The translations under genes and the position numbers were made by a program. Positions 1 to 9,773 of a DNA stretch of 64,000 bases are shown here, piece after piece. The notes beneath the pieces are model-generated. The model was not told the origin of the DNA. It did no database searches and worked only from the letters and a program-made list of their open reading frames with translations. Source of the stretch: JACKII01 sp965222315 (GTDB taxonomy: Bacteria; Pseudomonadota; Alphaproteobacteria; Bin95); NCBI GenBank assembly GCA_965222315.1, contig OZ244951.1:310001-374000 (forward strand), written 5' to 3'. The first letter of the stretch is position 1, and every line of letters starts with the position of its first letter.

Positions 1-2
1 GC

Positions 3-812
3 ATCCAAGGCGGCGGCTATTACCAGTCGTCGGCAGGAATGGATTCCGGCGGCGATTTCGATGTCGGCCGCTGGTTCATTCAGCCGAGCGTGGGCTATGC
101 CTGGGACCGGCGGACCAGCATCTCGCTCTCCGTTGGAGGCGGCGAGACCTACTACGGTTTTTCCGGCGGTGCCGGCTTGGGCGGTGGCGACCCCTGGGGC
201 ACGATCCGCGATCTGCGTCTCAGCGTGCCGATCCGGTTCTCCCCCATGGACGAAATGGACGTTTTCATCGTCCCCTCCGTCCGCACAAACGCAGAGCGCG
301 GCGCAGATCTGGACGATGGCCGGACCGAAGGCGTTCTGGGCGGTTTCCTCTGGCGTTTCAGCGAAACCTTCGCGGTCGGCCCCGGCGTTGGCTGGTTTTC
401 GGAGATCGATGGCGGCTCCAACGTGTTCCCGATCCTGCTAGTCGACTGGGACATCACGGATAGCCTCAAGCTCTCGACCGGACGCGGCCTTGGTGCATCG
501 CAAGGGCCGGGCCTGACGTTGTCCTGGAAGGCGCAGGAGAATGTGACCATCGGCTTGACTGGGCGCTACGAGAGCACCGAATTCCGGCTCGACGATTCCG
601 GGGTCGCGCCGGGGGGCATCGGTGAGGACACAAGCTTCCCCTTGGTAGCAACTGTTCAGTACAGCCCCTGGCCTATGGCCAATATTTCCGCCTTTGCCGG
701 TGTGGAGTTTGCCGGTGAATTAGAGTTGAAAGACGCCAACGGACGCACGGTGGATTCCACGGATTATGACCCGGCACCGATTTTTGGCGTAACGTTCGCG
801 CTGCGGTTCTAA
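3..812 (+). CDS. Outer-membrane beta-barrel-like protein, 5' end cut by the window
   Basis: The reading frame is already open at base 3, and the first in-frame Met (base 39) sits in mid-domain, so the gene starts before the window; at least 269 residues are present. The protein is a run of short amphipathic strands with alternating hydrophobic and polar residues separated by Gly/Asp-rich turns. It ends in ...VTFALRF, the terminal Phe expected of a BAM-inserted outer-membrane barrel. No catalytic motif is visible. The role could be structural, adhesive or as a porin, and the family is not identified. It converges on the next gene with a 23-base gap. Confidence 0.6.
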   Translation: MQGGGYYQSSAGMDSGGDFDVGRWFIQPSVGYAWDRRTSISLSVGGGETYYGFSGGAGLGGGDPWGTIRDLRLSVPIRFSPMDEMDVFIVPSVRTNAERGADLDDGRTEGVLGGFLWRFSETFAVGPGVGWFSEIDGGSNVFPILLVDWDITDSLKLSTGRGLGASQGPGLTLSWKAQENVTIGLTGRYESTEFRLDDSGVAPGGIGEDTSFPLVATVQYSPWPMANISAFAGVEFAGELELKDANGRTVDSTDYDPAPIFGVTFALRF

Positions 813-835
813 CGACCGCTTGTTTCGGCGGTTGA

Positions 836-1456
836 CTAACGGACAGTCACCTTTTTCGCGAATGCGGGCTCGGCAGTGCCGTTCAGGTCGAGGAGCACTG
901 CCTCGCCTGAGCTCGCGCTGACGCCGGCGATGGCAGCGATCGTCACGGCGTGCGTCACCATGATGACCGGTTCATCGGTGCGCCGTCCCAGCAAGATGAG
1001 TCGGTCGCGGAGTCCTGTAAGCCATTCGTCTTTTTTCTCCCGGACGGTATAGAACGAGTTCAGACCGGTGAATTCCTCCACGTCGCCAACATCCAGCAAT
1101 TCGGCGGTTTCGCTGCACCGGCACCACTGGCTGGTGAGTACTTCGGCGTCGTCGATACCCTGCGCGCGGATATAGGCCCCAAGCCGTTCTGCTTGCGTCC
1201 GGCCTTCGCCGTTCAGGTTCCGCTGGGTGCTGCAATCGCCGATGCGGAAGTTGGCCGGGTCGCCGGTACCTGGCGCATAGGCGTGGCGTATCATCATGAC
1301 CTGCCGTCCTTCGGCGAACTTCTGCAGGTCTTGGGCTGTCGCCAACGACGAGACCATGGCGAAGATCACGACCAGCCCAGCCCAGACGGCTATCCTCAGC
1401 CGCGCTGTCCGTTCTGTTCCATCAACGGCAATACTTGATCGATCCATTGTTCGCAC
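836..1456 (-). CDS. Histidine phosphatase superfamily protein, probably exported
   Basis: 206 residues. The catalytic phosphohistidine motif appears as MIRHAYAPG (RHA rather than the commoner RHG), and the second conserved His is in VTHAVTI near the C-terminus. A hydrophobic stretch ending in SSLATAQ looks like a signal peptide, so it probably acts in the periplasm on a phosphoester; the substrate is unknown. With the upstream ATG the signal is preceded by about 20 polar residues and the gene overlaps the 3' end of the upstream luciferase-like gene by 61 bases. No good internal ATG/GTG start removes the overlap, so the exact start is uncertain. Both genes are on the minus strand and probably cotranscribed. 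Confidence 0.75.
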   Translation of the reverse strand: MRTMDRSSIAVDGTERTARLRIAVWAGLVVIFAMVSSLATAQDLQKFAEGRQVMMIRHAYAPGTGDPANFRIGDCSTQRNLNGEGRTQAERLGAYIRAQGIDDAEVLTSQWCRCSETAELLDVGDVEEFTGLNSFYTVREKKDEWLTGLRDRLILLGRRTDEPVIMVTHAVTIAAIAGVSASSGEAVLLDLNGTAEPAFAKKVTVR

Positions 1457-2496
1457 TCACCCAAATAGTCGAGCCAGGATATCAGCAACCCGTCGACGCC
1501 CATGCGCGACAGCCGCTCAATCTGATCTACGATCTGTTCCGGGGTTCCGATCAACGGATAGCCGCCATGGCCCGCCTTGAAGTGGAATTGGAAGGCCTCC
1601 ATCACCGCGGGCTCCAGGGTCTCGGACTCCATGCCGAACGTCGTCAGCATGTTGCCGACCGCCACGTCGTCGCCGTAGTCCACCACGTAGCGGTTCAGGG
1701 CCTCCCGCGCCTCTTTCTCCGTATCCCGGCAGACGACATAGACGTGAATCCAGCATTGGGAGGTGCGGCCGTGCTCTGCCGCCATGGCTTTTAAGCCAGC
1801 GATCTGTGCCACGTCCGTTGCCTCGTCCTTCTGGCGCAGCATGACGAAGTTCATATCGCAATGACTGGCGGAAAAGCGCTGTCCGACGGGCGAGGAGCCC
1901 GCATTCATGATGACCGGCCCGCCCTGCTGTACCGGTTTCGGCTGGCTCCAGAGCCCCTTGCCCTGGAAGAACTCGCCGTTCCAGTCGAACTCCTTCTCTT
2001 CGGTCCAGAGCTTGCGGCAGAGCGCCAACCATTCCGCCGCATATTCATAACGCCGGTCATGCTCGCGCCATTCCGCGCCGAACATTTCGAATTCGTCCTT
2101 AAACCAGCCGCAGACGATGTTGAGGACGAACCGCCCGTTCGTGATGTGGTCGATGGTGGCTGCCTGCTTGGCGACGGCGACCGGGTGCATCAGCGGCACG
2201 TGCACGGTGGAGAGTACGGCAATCAGTTCCGTCACCGCACCGAGGCCGGCGGCCCAGGTCAGCGTCTCAAAGGTGCGGTTGTTGAAATTGCTCTCACCGC
2301 CGTAGCCTTTCCAGCGTCCCACAGGCAGCAGCGCCTCGAACCCCGCCCGGTCGCATAGCTGGGCGAGCTTGACATTGTCGGCCCAGGTCATCGGCCAGGC
2401 CTCAGGCGCGGTCGTCACCGTCGAGCCGCCAGAGCAGTTGAAGGCCATCACGCCGAGCTTGACGCGATTGGTGCTGTGGAGGGGGTGGGTGGGCAT
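1396..2496 (-). CDS. LLM-class flavin-dependent monooxygenase (RutA/SsuD-like)
   Basis: 366 residues with the bacterial-luciferase TIM-barrel pattern. Near the N-terminus it has the substrate-pocket segment LLPVGRWKGYGG. It then shows the family core HPVAVAKQAATIDHITNGRF followed by VCGWFKDEFEMFG, and the C-terminal GTPEQIVDQIERL motif. Overall it resembles the RutA/alkanesulfonate monooxygenase branch, which uses FMNH2 supplied by a separate flavin reductase to oxidise a small organic substrate. No reductase is adjacent; a flavin reductase family gene lies at 35032. The substrate cannot be told from sequence. It is first in a minus-strand pair with the histidine phosphatase. Confidence 0.85.
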   Translation of the reverse strand: MPTHPLHSTNRVKLGVMAFNCSGGSTVTTAPEAWPMTWADNVKLAQLCDRAGFEALLPVGRWKGYGGESNFNNRTFETLTWAAGLGAVTELIAVLSTVHVPLMHPVAVAKQAATIDHITNGRFVLNIVCGWFKDEFEMFGAEWREHDRRYEYAAEWLALCRKLWTEEKEFDWNGEFFQGKGLWSQPKPVQQGGPVIMNAGSSPVGQRFSASHCDMNFVMLRQKDEATDVAQIAGLKAMAAEHGRTSQCWIHVYVVCRDTEKEAREALNRYVVDYGDDVAVGNMLTTFGMESETLEPAVMEAFQFHFKAGHGGYPLIGTPEQIVDQIERLSRMGVDGLLISWLDYLGECEQWIDQVLPLMEQNGQRG

Positions 2497-2720
2497 CGCC
2501 TTATGTTCCTCATTTCCTCATTGAAAAACGGTCGCCGAAAACCGCCGACGCCGCAGAGTTCCTGCTTTGGGGAAGTATCGCTGGCCGCTCCTTACCGATG
2601 CAAGCGGCGGACTATCCGGCCAGCGAAGCCGCACCGTTGCCGGTCTATCGTCCCCGATTGCCGCAAACAGGGACAATGAGGTAGCTTGTATGAAGCACCA
2701 CACACGGAAGAGTACCCAAA

Positions 2721-3292
2721 ATGGTTGAGAAGATATCCCTTTCCCAGGCATCCGAAGCGATGCGGCATGCGCTTCAGGACACGGTCAAGCGCAATGCATG
2801 GTTGTTCCTGATCCAGGCGGCCCTGCTGATCGTCGCCGGGGCCGTCGCGATCATTTACCCGCTGTTCTCCTCGGTAGCCTTGGCTTTTTTCCTCGGCTGG
2901 GTGCTGATCATCGTCGGCGCGCTGCAGGTCATCAGCCTGATCGGCTCCACCAAGGTGCCGCACTTCTGGCTGCAACTGGTTTCCGCCGTCCTTGCTGTCG
3001 TTGTCGGCTTCCTGTTTCTCAACAATCCAGGCGCGGCGGTTGGGACGCTCGTGCTGCTGATGATTGTGTTTTTCATGGTCGAAGGCGTGTCGAAGATCGT
3101 CTTCGCCCTGTCGGTCCGCCCCTTGCAAAATTGGGGCTGGGTGTTGGCGAGCGGCGTCGTGGGCGTGCTGATTTCCGCCTACCTGCTCGGCAACCCGGCG
3201 CTCAGCCTTTGGCTGCTCGGCTTGTTCATCGGTATAAACCTAATCGCCCAGGGCGTCGCCATCGGCTCCATGGCGCTGAAGGCGCGCAATTC

Positions 3293-3296
<4 letters not shown>
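2721..3296 (+). CDS. HdeD-like (DUF308) integral membrane protein
   Basis: 191 residues with about six hydrophobic segments in three pairs (roughly residues 27-70, 80-120 and 135-185), the layout of the HdeD/DUF308 family. In E. coli HdeD supports acid resistance at high cell density; the function here is only inferred from the family. A GGAAGAG ribosome-binding site lies eight bases before the ATG. Its stop codon overlaps that of the convergent tgt gene by four bases. The 224 bases upstream hold no recognisable gene and presumably contain promoters for this gene and the divergent luciferase-like gene. Confidence 0.8.
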
Positions 3297-4414
<1,118 letters not shown>

Positions 4415-4429
4415 GGCCCAAAACCAATC

Positions 4430-4526
4430 TCATCCTGAGTAGCGCTAAAAGCGCGTATCGAAGGGGCTGTTTGACCCAACGAAGCAGCCCCTTCGATACG
4501 CCAGCCAAGCTGGCTACTCAGGATGA
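4430..4526. repeat. Palindromic repeat (REPIN-like), family 1
   Basis: Outer arms 4430-4443 (TCATCCTGAGTAGC) and 4513-4526 are exact inverted copies. Inner arms 4453-4469 and 4485-4501 (17 bases, GTATCGAAGGGGCTG core) are also exact inverted copies. Each half can fold on its own through a short GC stem, so the unit is two inverted hairpin modules. It lies between queA and tgt. Related copies are at 9475 and 9659. Confidence 0.9.
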
Positions 4527-4541
4527 AAACTATTTGGTTTG

Positions 4542-5585
4542 TCATTGCTTCCTCTCCAAAAAACTGGCGTCGCCGTAAGAGAAGAAGCGGTAATCTTGGG
4601 CCACGGCATGGGCGTAGGCCGCTCGCATCCTTTCGTACCCCACAAAGGCGCAGACCAGCATTAACAAGGTCGATTTCGGCAGGTGAAAGTTGGTCAGCAG
4701 CGCCTCGATCCGCTTGAAGCGGTAGCCGGGCGTGATGAACAGGTTGGTGTCGCCGGTCCATGCTGACAAAGAGCCATCATCCGCCGCCGCGCTCTCGATC
4801 AGGCGGAGGGCTGTCGTGCCTGCGGCCACCACCCGGCCTTTGCAGTCATTGATGCGCTCGGCGGCCTCGGCGCTCACCTGTCCCCACTCGCTGTGCATGA
4901 CGTGCTCGGACAGGTCCTCGACTTTTACCGGCAGGAAGGTGCCCGCACCCACATGGAGGGTCACGGTTACGATCTCCACGCCGCGCGCCTGTATCGCCTC
5001 GACCAGCCGGGGCGTGAAGTGCAGGGAGGCCGTGGGGGCCGCGACCGCGCCGTCCCGCGCGGCGAAGAACGTCTGGTAGTCGTCGCGGTCCTCCGTTTCG
5101 CCCTCCGCAGGCCGCTTGATATAAGGCGGCAGCGGCATGACGCCGTGCTTCTCCAGCCCTGCCGCCAGATAGGCGTCGTCGCCATGGAACCAGAGCGTGA
5201 CCTCGCCGCCATCGCGATGCTCGACTGTGGCGGCAAGGTTGTCGGCGAACCGCATTTCGTCGCCAGGCTTCAAGCGCCGCGCCGGCCGGGCGAAGGCGGC
5301 CCATCGCGCCGCCCGGTTCTCGCCGGGGCCAAGCTGCTTGTGCAGCGTCACCTCGACCTTGGCCTCCCCGCGGTTTCCCGTCAGCCGGGCCGGGATCACC
5401 CGCGTGTCGTTTACCACCAGCACGTCGCCATGCCGCAACAGTGAGGGGAGGTTGCGCACGCCCAGGTCGCCGAAGGGCGCATCGCCTGGCGGCACGTGCA
5501 GCAGCCGGGCCGAGTCCCGCGGCTCAGCCGGGTGCTGGGCAATCAGGCGTTCGGGCAGGTCAAAGTCGAAGTCGGAGAGTTTCAT
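4542..5585 (-). CDS. queA: tRNA preQ1(34) S-adenosylmethionine ribosyltransferase-isomerase
   Basis: 347 residues, standard length. QueA transfers and isomerises the ribosyl group of S-adenosylmethionine onto preQ1-34 in tRNA to give epoxyqueuosine, directly after the Tgt step. Family landmarks are the N-terminal FDFDLPERLIAQHPAEPRD, then NDTRVIPARL, LHVGAGTFLPV in the middle, and TNFHLPKSTLLMLVCAFVG near the C-terminus. It is the promoter-proximal gene of the queA-tgt pair. The two sit 127 bases apart with a palindromic repeat between, so tgt could have its own promoter or depend on read-through. Confidence 0.97.
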   Translation of the reverse strand: MKLSDFDFDLPERLIAQHPAEPRDSARLLHVPPGDAPFGDLGVRNLPSLLRHGDVLVVNDTRVIPARLTGNRGEAKVEVTLHKQLGPGENRAARWAAFARPARRLKPGDEMRFADNLAATVEHRDGGEVTLWFHGDDAYLAAGLEKHGVMPLPPYIKRPAEGETEDRDDYQTFFAARDGAVAAPTASLHFTPRLVEAIQARGVEIVTVTLHVGAGTFLPVKVEDLSEHVMHSEWGQVSAEAAERINDCKGRVVAAGTTALRLIESAAADDGSLSAWTGDTNLFITPGYRFKRIEALLTNFHLPKSTLLMLVCAFVGYERMRAAYAHAVAQDYRFFSYGDASFLERKQ

Positions 5586-5588
5586 TTT

Positions 5589-5654
5589 CTACCTGCCGTC
5601 ATCGGGATTGGCCGCAAGGCGGCCGTGCGCTCTCGCAATGACGGCGAGCGGTAG
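5589..5654. repeat. Short palindromic repeat, family 3 (GTCATTGCGAG type)
   Basis: Inverted arms GCCGTCAT (5595-5602) and ATGACGGC (5639-5646), with CTACC (5589-5593) and GGTAG (5650-5654) outside, enclose a GGCCGC/GCGGCC stem. The right end TCGCAATGACG matches the right end of the element at 22262-22387, so the two belong together. It lies directly upstream of queA. Confidence 0.7.
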
Positions 5655-5765
5655 GGGAAAAGGAAAAACATTTCATCATACCGGCTTCTTGCGGCACACT
5701 CTCTCCAACTGCAAGCCTGCACGACGTATCGGCTTGCCCATCATACCAAAAGGAGCGCCCTTTCG

Positions 5766-7502
5766 ATGGCCACTCTCCGCCCCGACATTCACGCCAGCCG
5801 TCACGCGGTTTCTACCGGTCACTATCTCGCCACCGGTGCCGCCCTCGGCATTCTGGAGGCAGGCGGCAACGCCATCGACGCGGGCGTCTGCGGCGGCATC
5901 GCGCTGGGTGTGCTGCAGAGCGATCTGGTCGGCGTCGCGGGCGTCGCGCCCATCATGGTCTGGCACGAGGAAAGCCAGAAGATGGTCACCATCTCCGGCC
6001 TCGGCTGGTGGCCCAAGGCCGCCAGTTCCGCCTGGTTCCGCGAGCATCATGGTGGCAAGCAGCCGTCCGGCGTCATGTCCATGGTGGTGCCCGCCGCGCC
6101 CGACGCCTGGCTGACCGCGCTGGAGCTATGGGGCACCATGAGCTTCGCCGATTGTGCGGAGGCGGCCATCCGCTTCGCCCGTGACGGCTTCGCCATGAAC
6201 ACGCTGCTGAACCAGACCATCCGGGAAAATCACGGCATCTATTCGAGCTTCCCCTCGTCGGCGAAAATCTACCTGAAGGATGGGGAGGCGCCGCCGGTCG
6301 GCTCCCGCTTCTTCCAGACGGACTTGGGCCGCACCCTCCAGCACATGGCCGATGAAGACCGCGCCGCCGCCGCCAAGGGCGGGCGCATGGCGGGCCTGCA
6401 AGCGGTGCGGGACGTGTTCTACAAGGGCGATATCGCCCAGGCCATCGTCGACCACTCCGAGAAGCATGGCGGCTGGATGACCATGGAGGACATGGCAAGC
6501 TACAAGTCCGGCATAGAGGAGCCGGTCTCCACCCGCTTCGGCGATACCGAGGTCTTTACCTGCGGCCCGTGGTGCCAGGGGCCTGCGCTGCTCGAAATCC
6601 TGAATATCCTGGAACGCTTTGACCTCGCTGGCATGGACCATAACAGCCCGCGCTACGTCCACTTGCTGACAGAGGCGACCAAGCTCGCCATGGCCGACCG
6701 GGAGGCCTGGATCGGCGACCCTCGCCATTTTGAGGTGCCCATCCAGGCGCTGTCCTCAAAGGAATTCGCGGCCAAGCGTGCCGCGCTGTTCGACTGGAAC
6801 AAGGCCTGGCCGGGGCGTCCGCCTGCGGCCTCCGGTGCCGATCTGGGCGTGAACAACGACCGTCCGATGTTGCGCGAGCCCCCGTTCGCCCCGGTTGGCG
6901 AGCCGGAGCGGGCTTCCAGCCTGGACACGTCTTACCTGTGCGTCACCGACAGCCACGGCAACGTGTTCTCCGCGACCCCGAGCGACGGCTCTTACAAGGG
7001 ACCGGTGGTCGAGGGGCTGGGCTTCGTACCCTCCGGCCGCGGCGTGCAAAGCTGGACGGAGGAGGGCCACCCGTCGGAGATCGCCCCCTACCGACGCCCC
7101 CGCCTGACCCCCAACCCCGCCATCGCCATCCAGGGCCGCAAGTTCATGCCCTTCGGCACACCGGGAGGCGACGTGCAGACCCAGGCCATGCTGCAAACCC
7201 TGCTGAACCTCGTGGTCTGGCAGAAAAGCCCGCAAGAGGCTGTCGAAGCCCCCCGCTTCGCCAGCTACAGCTTCCCCTCCAGCTTCGAGCCCCATGGCGA
7301 ACACCCTGGCCTGTTGCGGCTTGAAGGCCGGATGGAGCAGGAGACCGGCGATGACCTCGCCGCGTTGGGGCACACGGTGGAATGGTGGCCGGACATGACC
7401 TGGCTGGCAGGCTCCATGGGCCTGATCGTGGACGACCGCGACACCGGCTTCAAATCCGCTGCCGCCGACCCCCGCCGAATGGCCTTCGCCGCGGGGAGCT
7501 AG
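5766..7502 (+). CDS. Gamma-glutamyltransferase-like Ntn hydrolase
   Basis: 578 residues, typical for the GGT family. This family self-cleaves to expose an N-terminal Thr that transfers or hydrolyses gamma-glutamyl or related amide groups. The candidate processing residue is Thr388 in SSLDTSYLCVTD, and the small-subunit glycine-rich segment GTPGGDVQTQ follows near 462. The usual TxHxS consensus is altered to TSYLC. There is no signal peptide, so it is probably cytoplasmic, unlike classical periplasmic GGT. A GGAG ribosome-binding site precedes the ATG. It is followed 63 bases later by the dehydratase on the same strand; substrate unknown. Confidence 0.85.
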   Translation: MATLRPDIHASRHAVSTGHYLATGAALGILEAGGNAIDAGVCGGIALGVLQSDLVGVAGVAPIMVWHEESQKMVTISGLGWWPKAASSAWFREHHGGKQPSGVMSMVVPAAPDAWLTALELWGTMSFADCAEAAIRFARDGFAMNTLLNQTIRENHGIYSSFPSSAKIYLKDGEAPPVGSRFFQTDLGRTLQHMADEDRAAAAKGGRMAGLQAVRDVFYKGDIAQAIVDHSEKHGGWMTMEDMASYKSGIEEPVSTRFGDTEVFTCGPWCQGPALLEILNILERFDLAGMDHNSPRYVHLLTEATKLAMADREAWIGDPRHFEVPIQALSSKEFAAKRAALFDWNKAWPGRPPAASGADLGVNNDRPMLREPPFAPVGEPERASSLDTSYLCVTDSHGNVFSATPSDGSYKGPVVEGLGFVPSGRGVQSWTEEGHPSEIAPYRRPRLTPNPAIAIQGRKFMPFGTPGGDVQTQAMLQTLLNLVVWQKSPQEAVEAPRFASYSFPSSFEPHGEHPGLLRLEGRMEQETGDDLAALGHTVEWWPDMTWLAGSMGLIVDDRDTGFKSAAADPRRMAFAAGS

Positions 7503-7565
7503 GTACGCTGTGCCCGCTCCTTTCGAACCCGCCTATAATCCGACCAGATCGAGCCTGATACGACG

Positions 7566-9278
7566 ATGACCGATGATTCCAACGGCAAGCCCCCCGGCAT
7601 GAAAGACGGCCTTGCCCAATACGGCGATGCCGCCTTCTCGTTGTTCATGCGCAAGGCCTTCATCAAGGCCATGGGCTACACCGACGACGCGCTGGAGCGG
7701 CCGATCATCGGCATCACCAACACGTTCAGCGGCTACAACGCCTGCCACCGCACCGTCCCGGACCTGGTGGAGGCGATCAAGCGCGGGGTGATGCTGGCGG
7801 GCGGCCTGCCGGTCGAGTTCCCGACCATCAGCGTCCATGAGAGCTTTTCGCACCCGACCTCCATGTTCCTGCGCAACCTGATGAGCATGGATACGGAGGA
7901 GATGGTGCGCGCTCAGCCCATGGACGCGGTGGTGCTGATTGGCGGTTGCGACAAGACCGTGCCGGCTCTGCTGATGGGGGCGGCCAGTGCCGGCAAGCCC
8001 GCCATCCTGGAAGTCACCGGCCCCATGATGACCGGTCATTTCCGCGGCGAGCGGCTGGGCGCCTGCACCGATTGCCGCCGCCTCTGGGGCATGCACCGGG
8101 CCGGCGAGATCTCTGAGGATGATATCGACGAGCTCGGCAACCGCCTTATGCCGACCGCCGGCACCTGCATGGTGATGGGCACCGCCTCCACCATGGCGCT
8201 GATGGCGGAGGCGCTGGGCATGATGCTGCCGGGCGGGGCGGCGATCCCCGCCGTCATGGCCGACCGCCTGCGCCACGCGGAGGACACCGGCGCCCGCGCC
8301 GTTGGCCTGGCGCTGGAGGGCACCAAGCCCGACCAGATCATGACCAAGCAGGCGTTCGAGAACGCGCTCCGGACATTGCTGGCGGTGGGTGGCTCGACCA
8401 ACGGCTTGGTGCATATCACGGCGGTGGCGGGCCGCCTTGGCATCGACATCGACCTGGAGGCCTTCGACGCAATGGGCGCGGATACGCCCGTGCTGGTCGA
8501 TCTCAAGCCCTCCGGCCAGCACTATATGGAGGACCTGTATCGCGCCGGCGGCCTCGCGCCGATCCTGCGGGAACTCGGCGACAGCCTGAACCTGGATTGC
8601 CTGACCGTCTCCGGCAAGACACTCGGTGAGGACATAGCGGCCGCCGAGCCGGACTGGGGCCAGCAGGTGGTGAAGACCAAGGCCGATCCGATCTACAAGG
8701 AAGGCGGCATTGCCGTCCTGCGCGGCAACCTCGCGCCAGGCGGGGCGATCATCAAGCAGTCGGCGGCGGAGATTATGCAGCACGAAGGCCGGGCCGTGGT
8801 CTTCTCCTCGCTGGAGGACATGGCCGACCGCCTGGACTCCCCCGACCTGGACGTGCAGGCCGATGACGTGCTGGTGCTCCAGAACGCAGGGCCGAAAGGC
8901 GCGCCGGGCATGCCGGAATCGGGCTATATCCCGATCCCGAAAAAGCTGGCCCAGGCCGGCATCAAGGATATGGTCCGTATCTCCGACGCCCGCATGAGCG
9001 GCACCGCCTTTGGCTCTATCGTCCTGCACTGCACGCCGGAAGCAGCGGTCGGCGGCCCCCTGGGGCTGGTGCGCAACGGTGACCGCATCCGCCTGGACGT
9101 GCCGGCGCGCACCCTGGAACTGCTGGTGGACGAGGCCGAACTGGAGCGCCGCAAGGCCGACTTCAAAGCGCCCTATCACGCGGGCCAGGAGCGCGGCTAC
9201 CTGAAGCTCTATCTGGACGAAGTCACCCAGGCCGACACCGGCGCGGACTTCGAGTTCCTCAGGGCGGTGAAAAAGTAA
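7566..9278 (+). CDS. IlvD/Edd family dehydratase, probably sugar-acid type
   Basis: 570 residues. The family uses an iron-sulfur cluster to dehydrate 2,3-dihydroxy acids (dihydroxyacid dehydratase) or aldonic acids (6-phosphogluconate, arabinonate, xylonate). The three expected cluster cysteines are Cys60 (SGYNACHRT), Cys128 (GGCDKT) and Cys201 (PTAGTCMVMGTAS), and the C-terminal DARMSGTAFG motif is intact. The immediate neighbours are an enolase-superfamily enzyme and a uronate-dehydrogenase-like protein. That context favours a sugar-acid substrate over branched-chain amino-acid synthesis, but this is inference. Its 3' end faces the convergent enolase-family gene across a 517-base gap. Confidence 0.88.
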   Translation: MTDDSNGKPPGMKDGLAQYGDAAFSLFMRKAFIKAMGYTDDALERPIIGITNTFSGYNACHRTVPDLVEAIKRGVMLAGGLPVEFPTISVHESFSHPTSMFLRNLMSMDTEEMVRAQPMDAVVLIGGCDKTVPALLMGAASAGKPAILEVTGPMMTGHFRGERLGACTDCRRLWGMHRAGEISEDDIDELGNRLMPTAGTCMVMGTASTMALMAEALGMMLPGGAAIPAVMADRLRHAEDTGARAVGLALEGTKPDQIMTKQAFENALRTLLAVGGSTNGLVHITAVAGRLGIDIDLEAFDAMGADTPVLVDLKPSGQHYMEDLYRAGGLAPILRELGDSLNLDCLTVSGKTLGEDIAAAEPDWGQQVVKTKADPIYKEGGIAVLRGNLAPGGAIIKQSAAEIMQHEGRAVVFSSLEDMADRLDSPDLDVQADDVLVLQNAGPKGAPGMPESGYIPIPKKLAQAGIKDMVRISDARMSGTAFGSIVLHCTPEAAVGGPLGLVRNGDRIRLDVPARTLELLVDEAELERRKADFKAPYHAGQERGYLKLYLDEVTQADTGADFEFLRAVKK

Positions 9279-9311
9279 CTGGTTAGCGGGTCCTATAAAA
9301 TGGCCAAAAAC

Positions 9312-9414
9312 ATCTACATTCATCTACAAAAATCTACATTCCGGGCCAAAAATGTAGATGTCGGGTTTATCTCATGTAGATCGAATGAATATGTTATGTA
9401 TACGTAATGTAGAT
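9312..9414. promoter_or_regulatory. Inverted array of six ATCTACA(TT) motifs, candidate operator
   Basis: Three copies read forward: 9312-9320 (ATCTACATT), 9322-9328 (ATCTACA) and 9332-9340 (ATCTACATT). Three read in reverse: 9351-9359 (AATGTAGAT), 9375-9381 (TGTAGAT) and 9406-9414 (AATGTAGAT). The string GGCCAAAAA precedes both the first forward copy (9302-9310) and the first reverse copy (9344-9352). The pattern suits a cooperative DNA-binding protein, but the region contains no known gene start and the function is unknown. Confidence 0.45.
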
Positions 9415-9474
9415 ACCGTTTAGATGCTCCGAAGACGGCAGTCTCGGTGATTGGTTCCGGCAATGCCGATGCAT

Positions 9475-9516
9475 CCCCTTTATCCCGAGCGCCGGCGGAG
9501 CCGGTGTATCCAGGGA
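9475..9516. repeat. Palindromic repeat half-unit, family 1
   Basis: A module of the form CCCGAG-(GC hairpin)-GTGTATC-AGGGA. It is nearly the same as the left half of the copy at 9659 and related to the left half of the element at 4430. No inverted right half is evident, so it is a solo module. Confidence 0.65.
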
Positions 9517-9658
9517 ACAAGCACTTTGATCTGATCATCATAGACCATAACACAGTCCGCTTAACGATCTGTTAACGCCTCGTCTTGCGCCCCTCTGCCC
9601 CCGGCTCACAGCAAAAGTCACCCGGCTTATACCTACGGCGGGGAGTTTGACCTTCCCT

Positions 9659-9773
9659 CCCCTTCATCCCGAGTGCTGGCGCAGCCGGTGTATCGAGGGA
9701 TACTATCGAGAGATGCAGTCACCGGCCTCTCGATGCACCCCGGACTGCGATCCGGGGCTACTCAAGGTGAAGG
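9659..9773. repeat. Palindromic repeat (REPIN-like), family 1, diverged copy
   Basis: The left module 9659-9700 runs CATCCCGAG...GTGTATCGAGGGA. The right module about 9726-9773 runs CTCTCGATG...GGGGCTACTCAAGGTGAAGG and is the inverted counterpart, matching the two halves of the 4430-4526 element with substitutions. It sits just downstream of the 3' end of the enolase-family gene. Confidence 0.65.

Noticed and set aside
2518..2751. 77-codon minus-strand frame before the HdeD-like gene
   Set aside because: No start signal and no recognisable sequence; overlaps the HdeD-type start.
7533..9323. 596-codon open frame on the minus strand
   Set aside because: It is the antisense shadow of the IlvD/Edd dehydratase, caused by GC-rich third positions; composition is unlike a protein and it has no family features.
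9312..9414. CRISPR-like short repeats
   Set aside because: Copies are 7-9 bases, irregularly spaced and in both orientations; no spacers of constant length and no cas genes.
9320..9553. 77-codon minus-strand frame in the convergent gap
   Set aside because: Its first part is translation of a palindromic repeat module and the rest of the motif array; no ribosome-binding site or family match.
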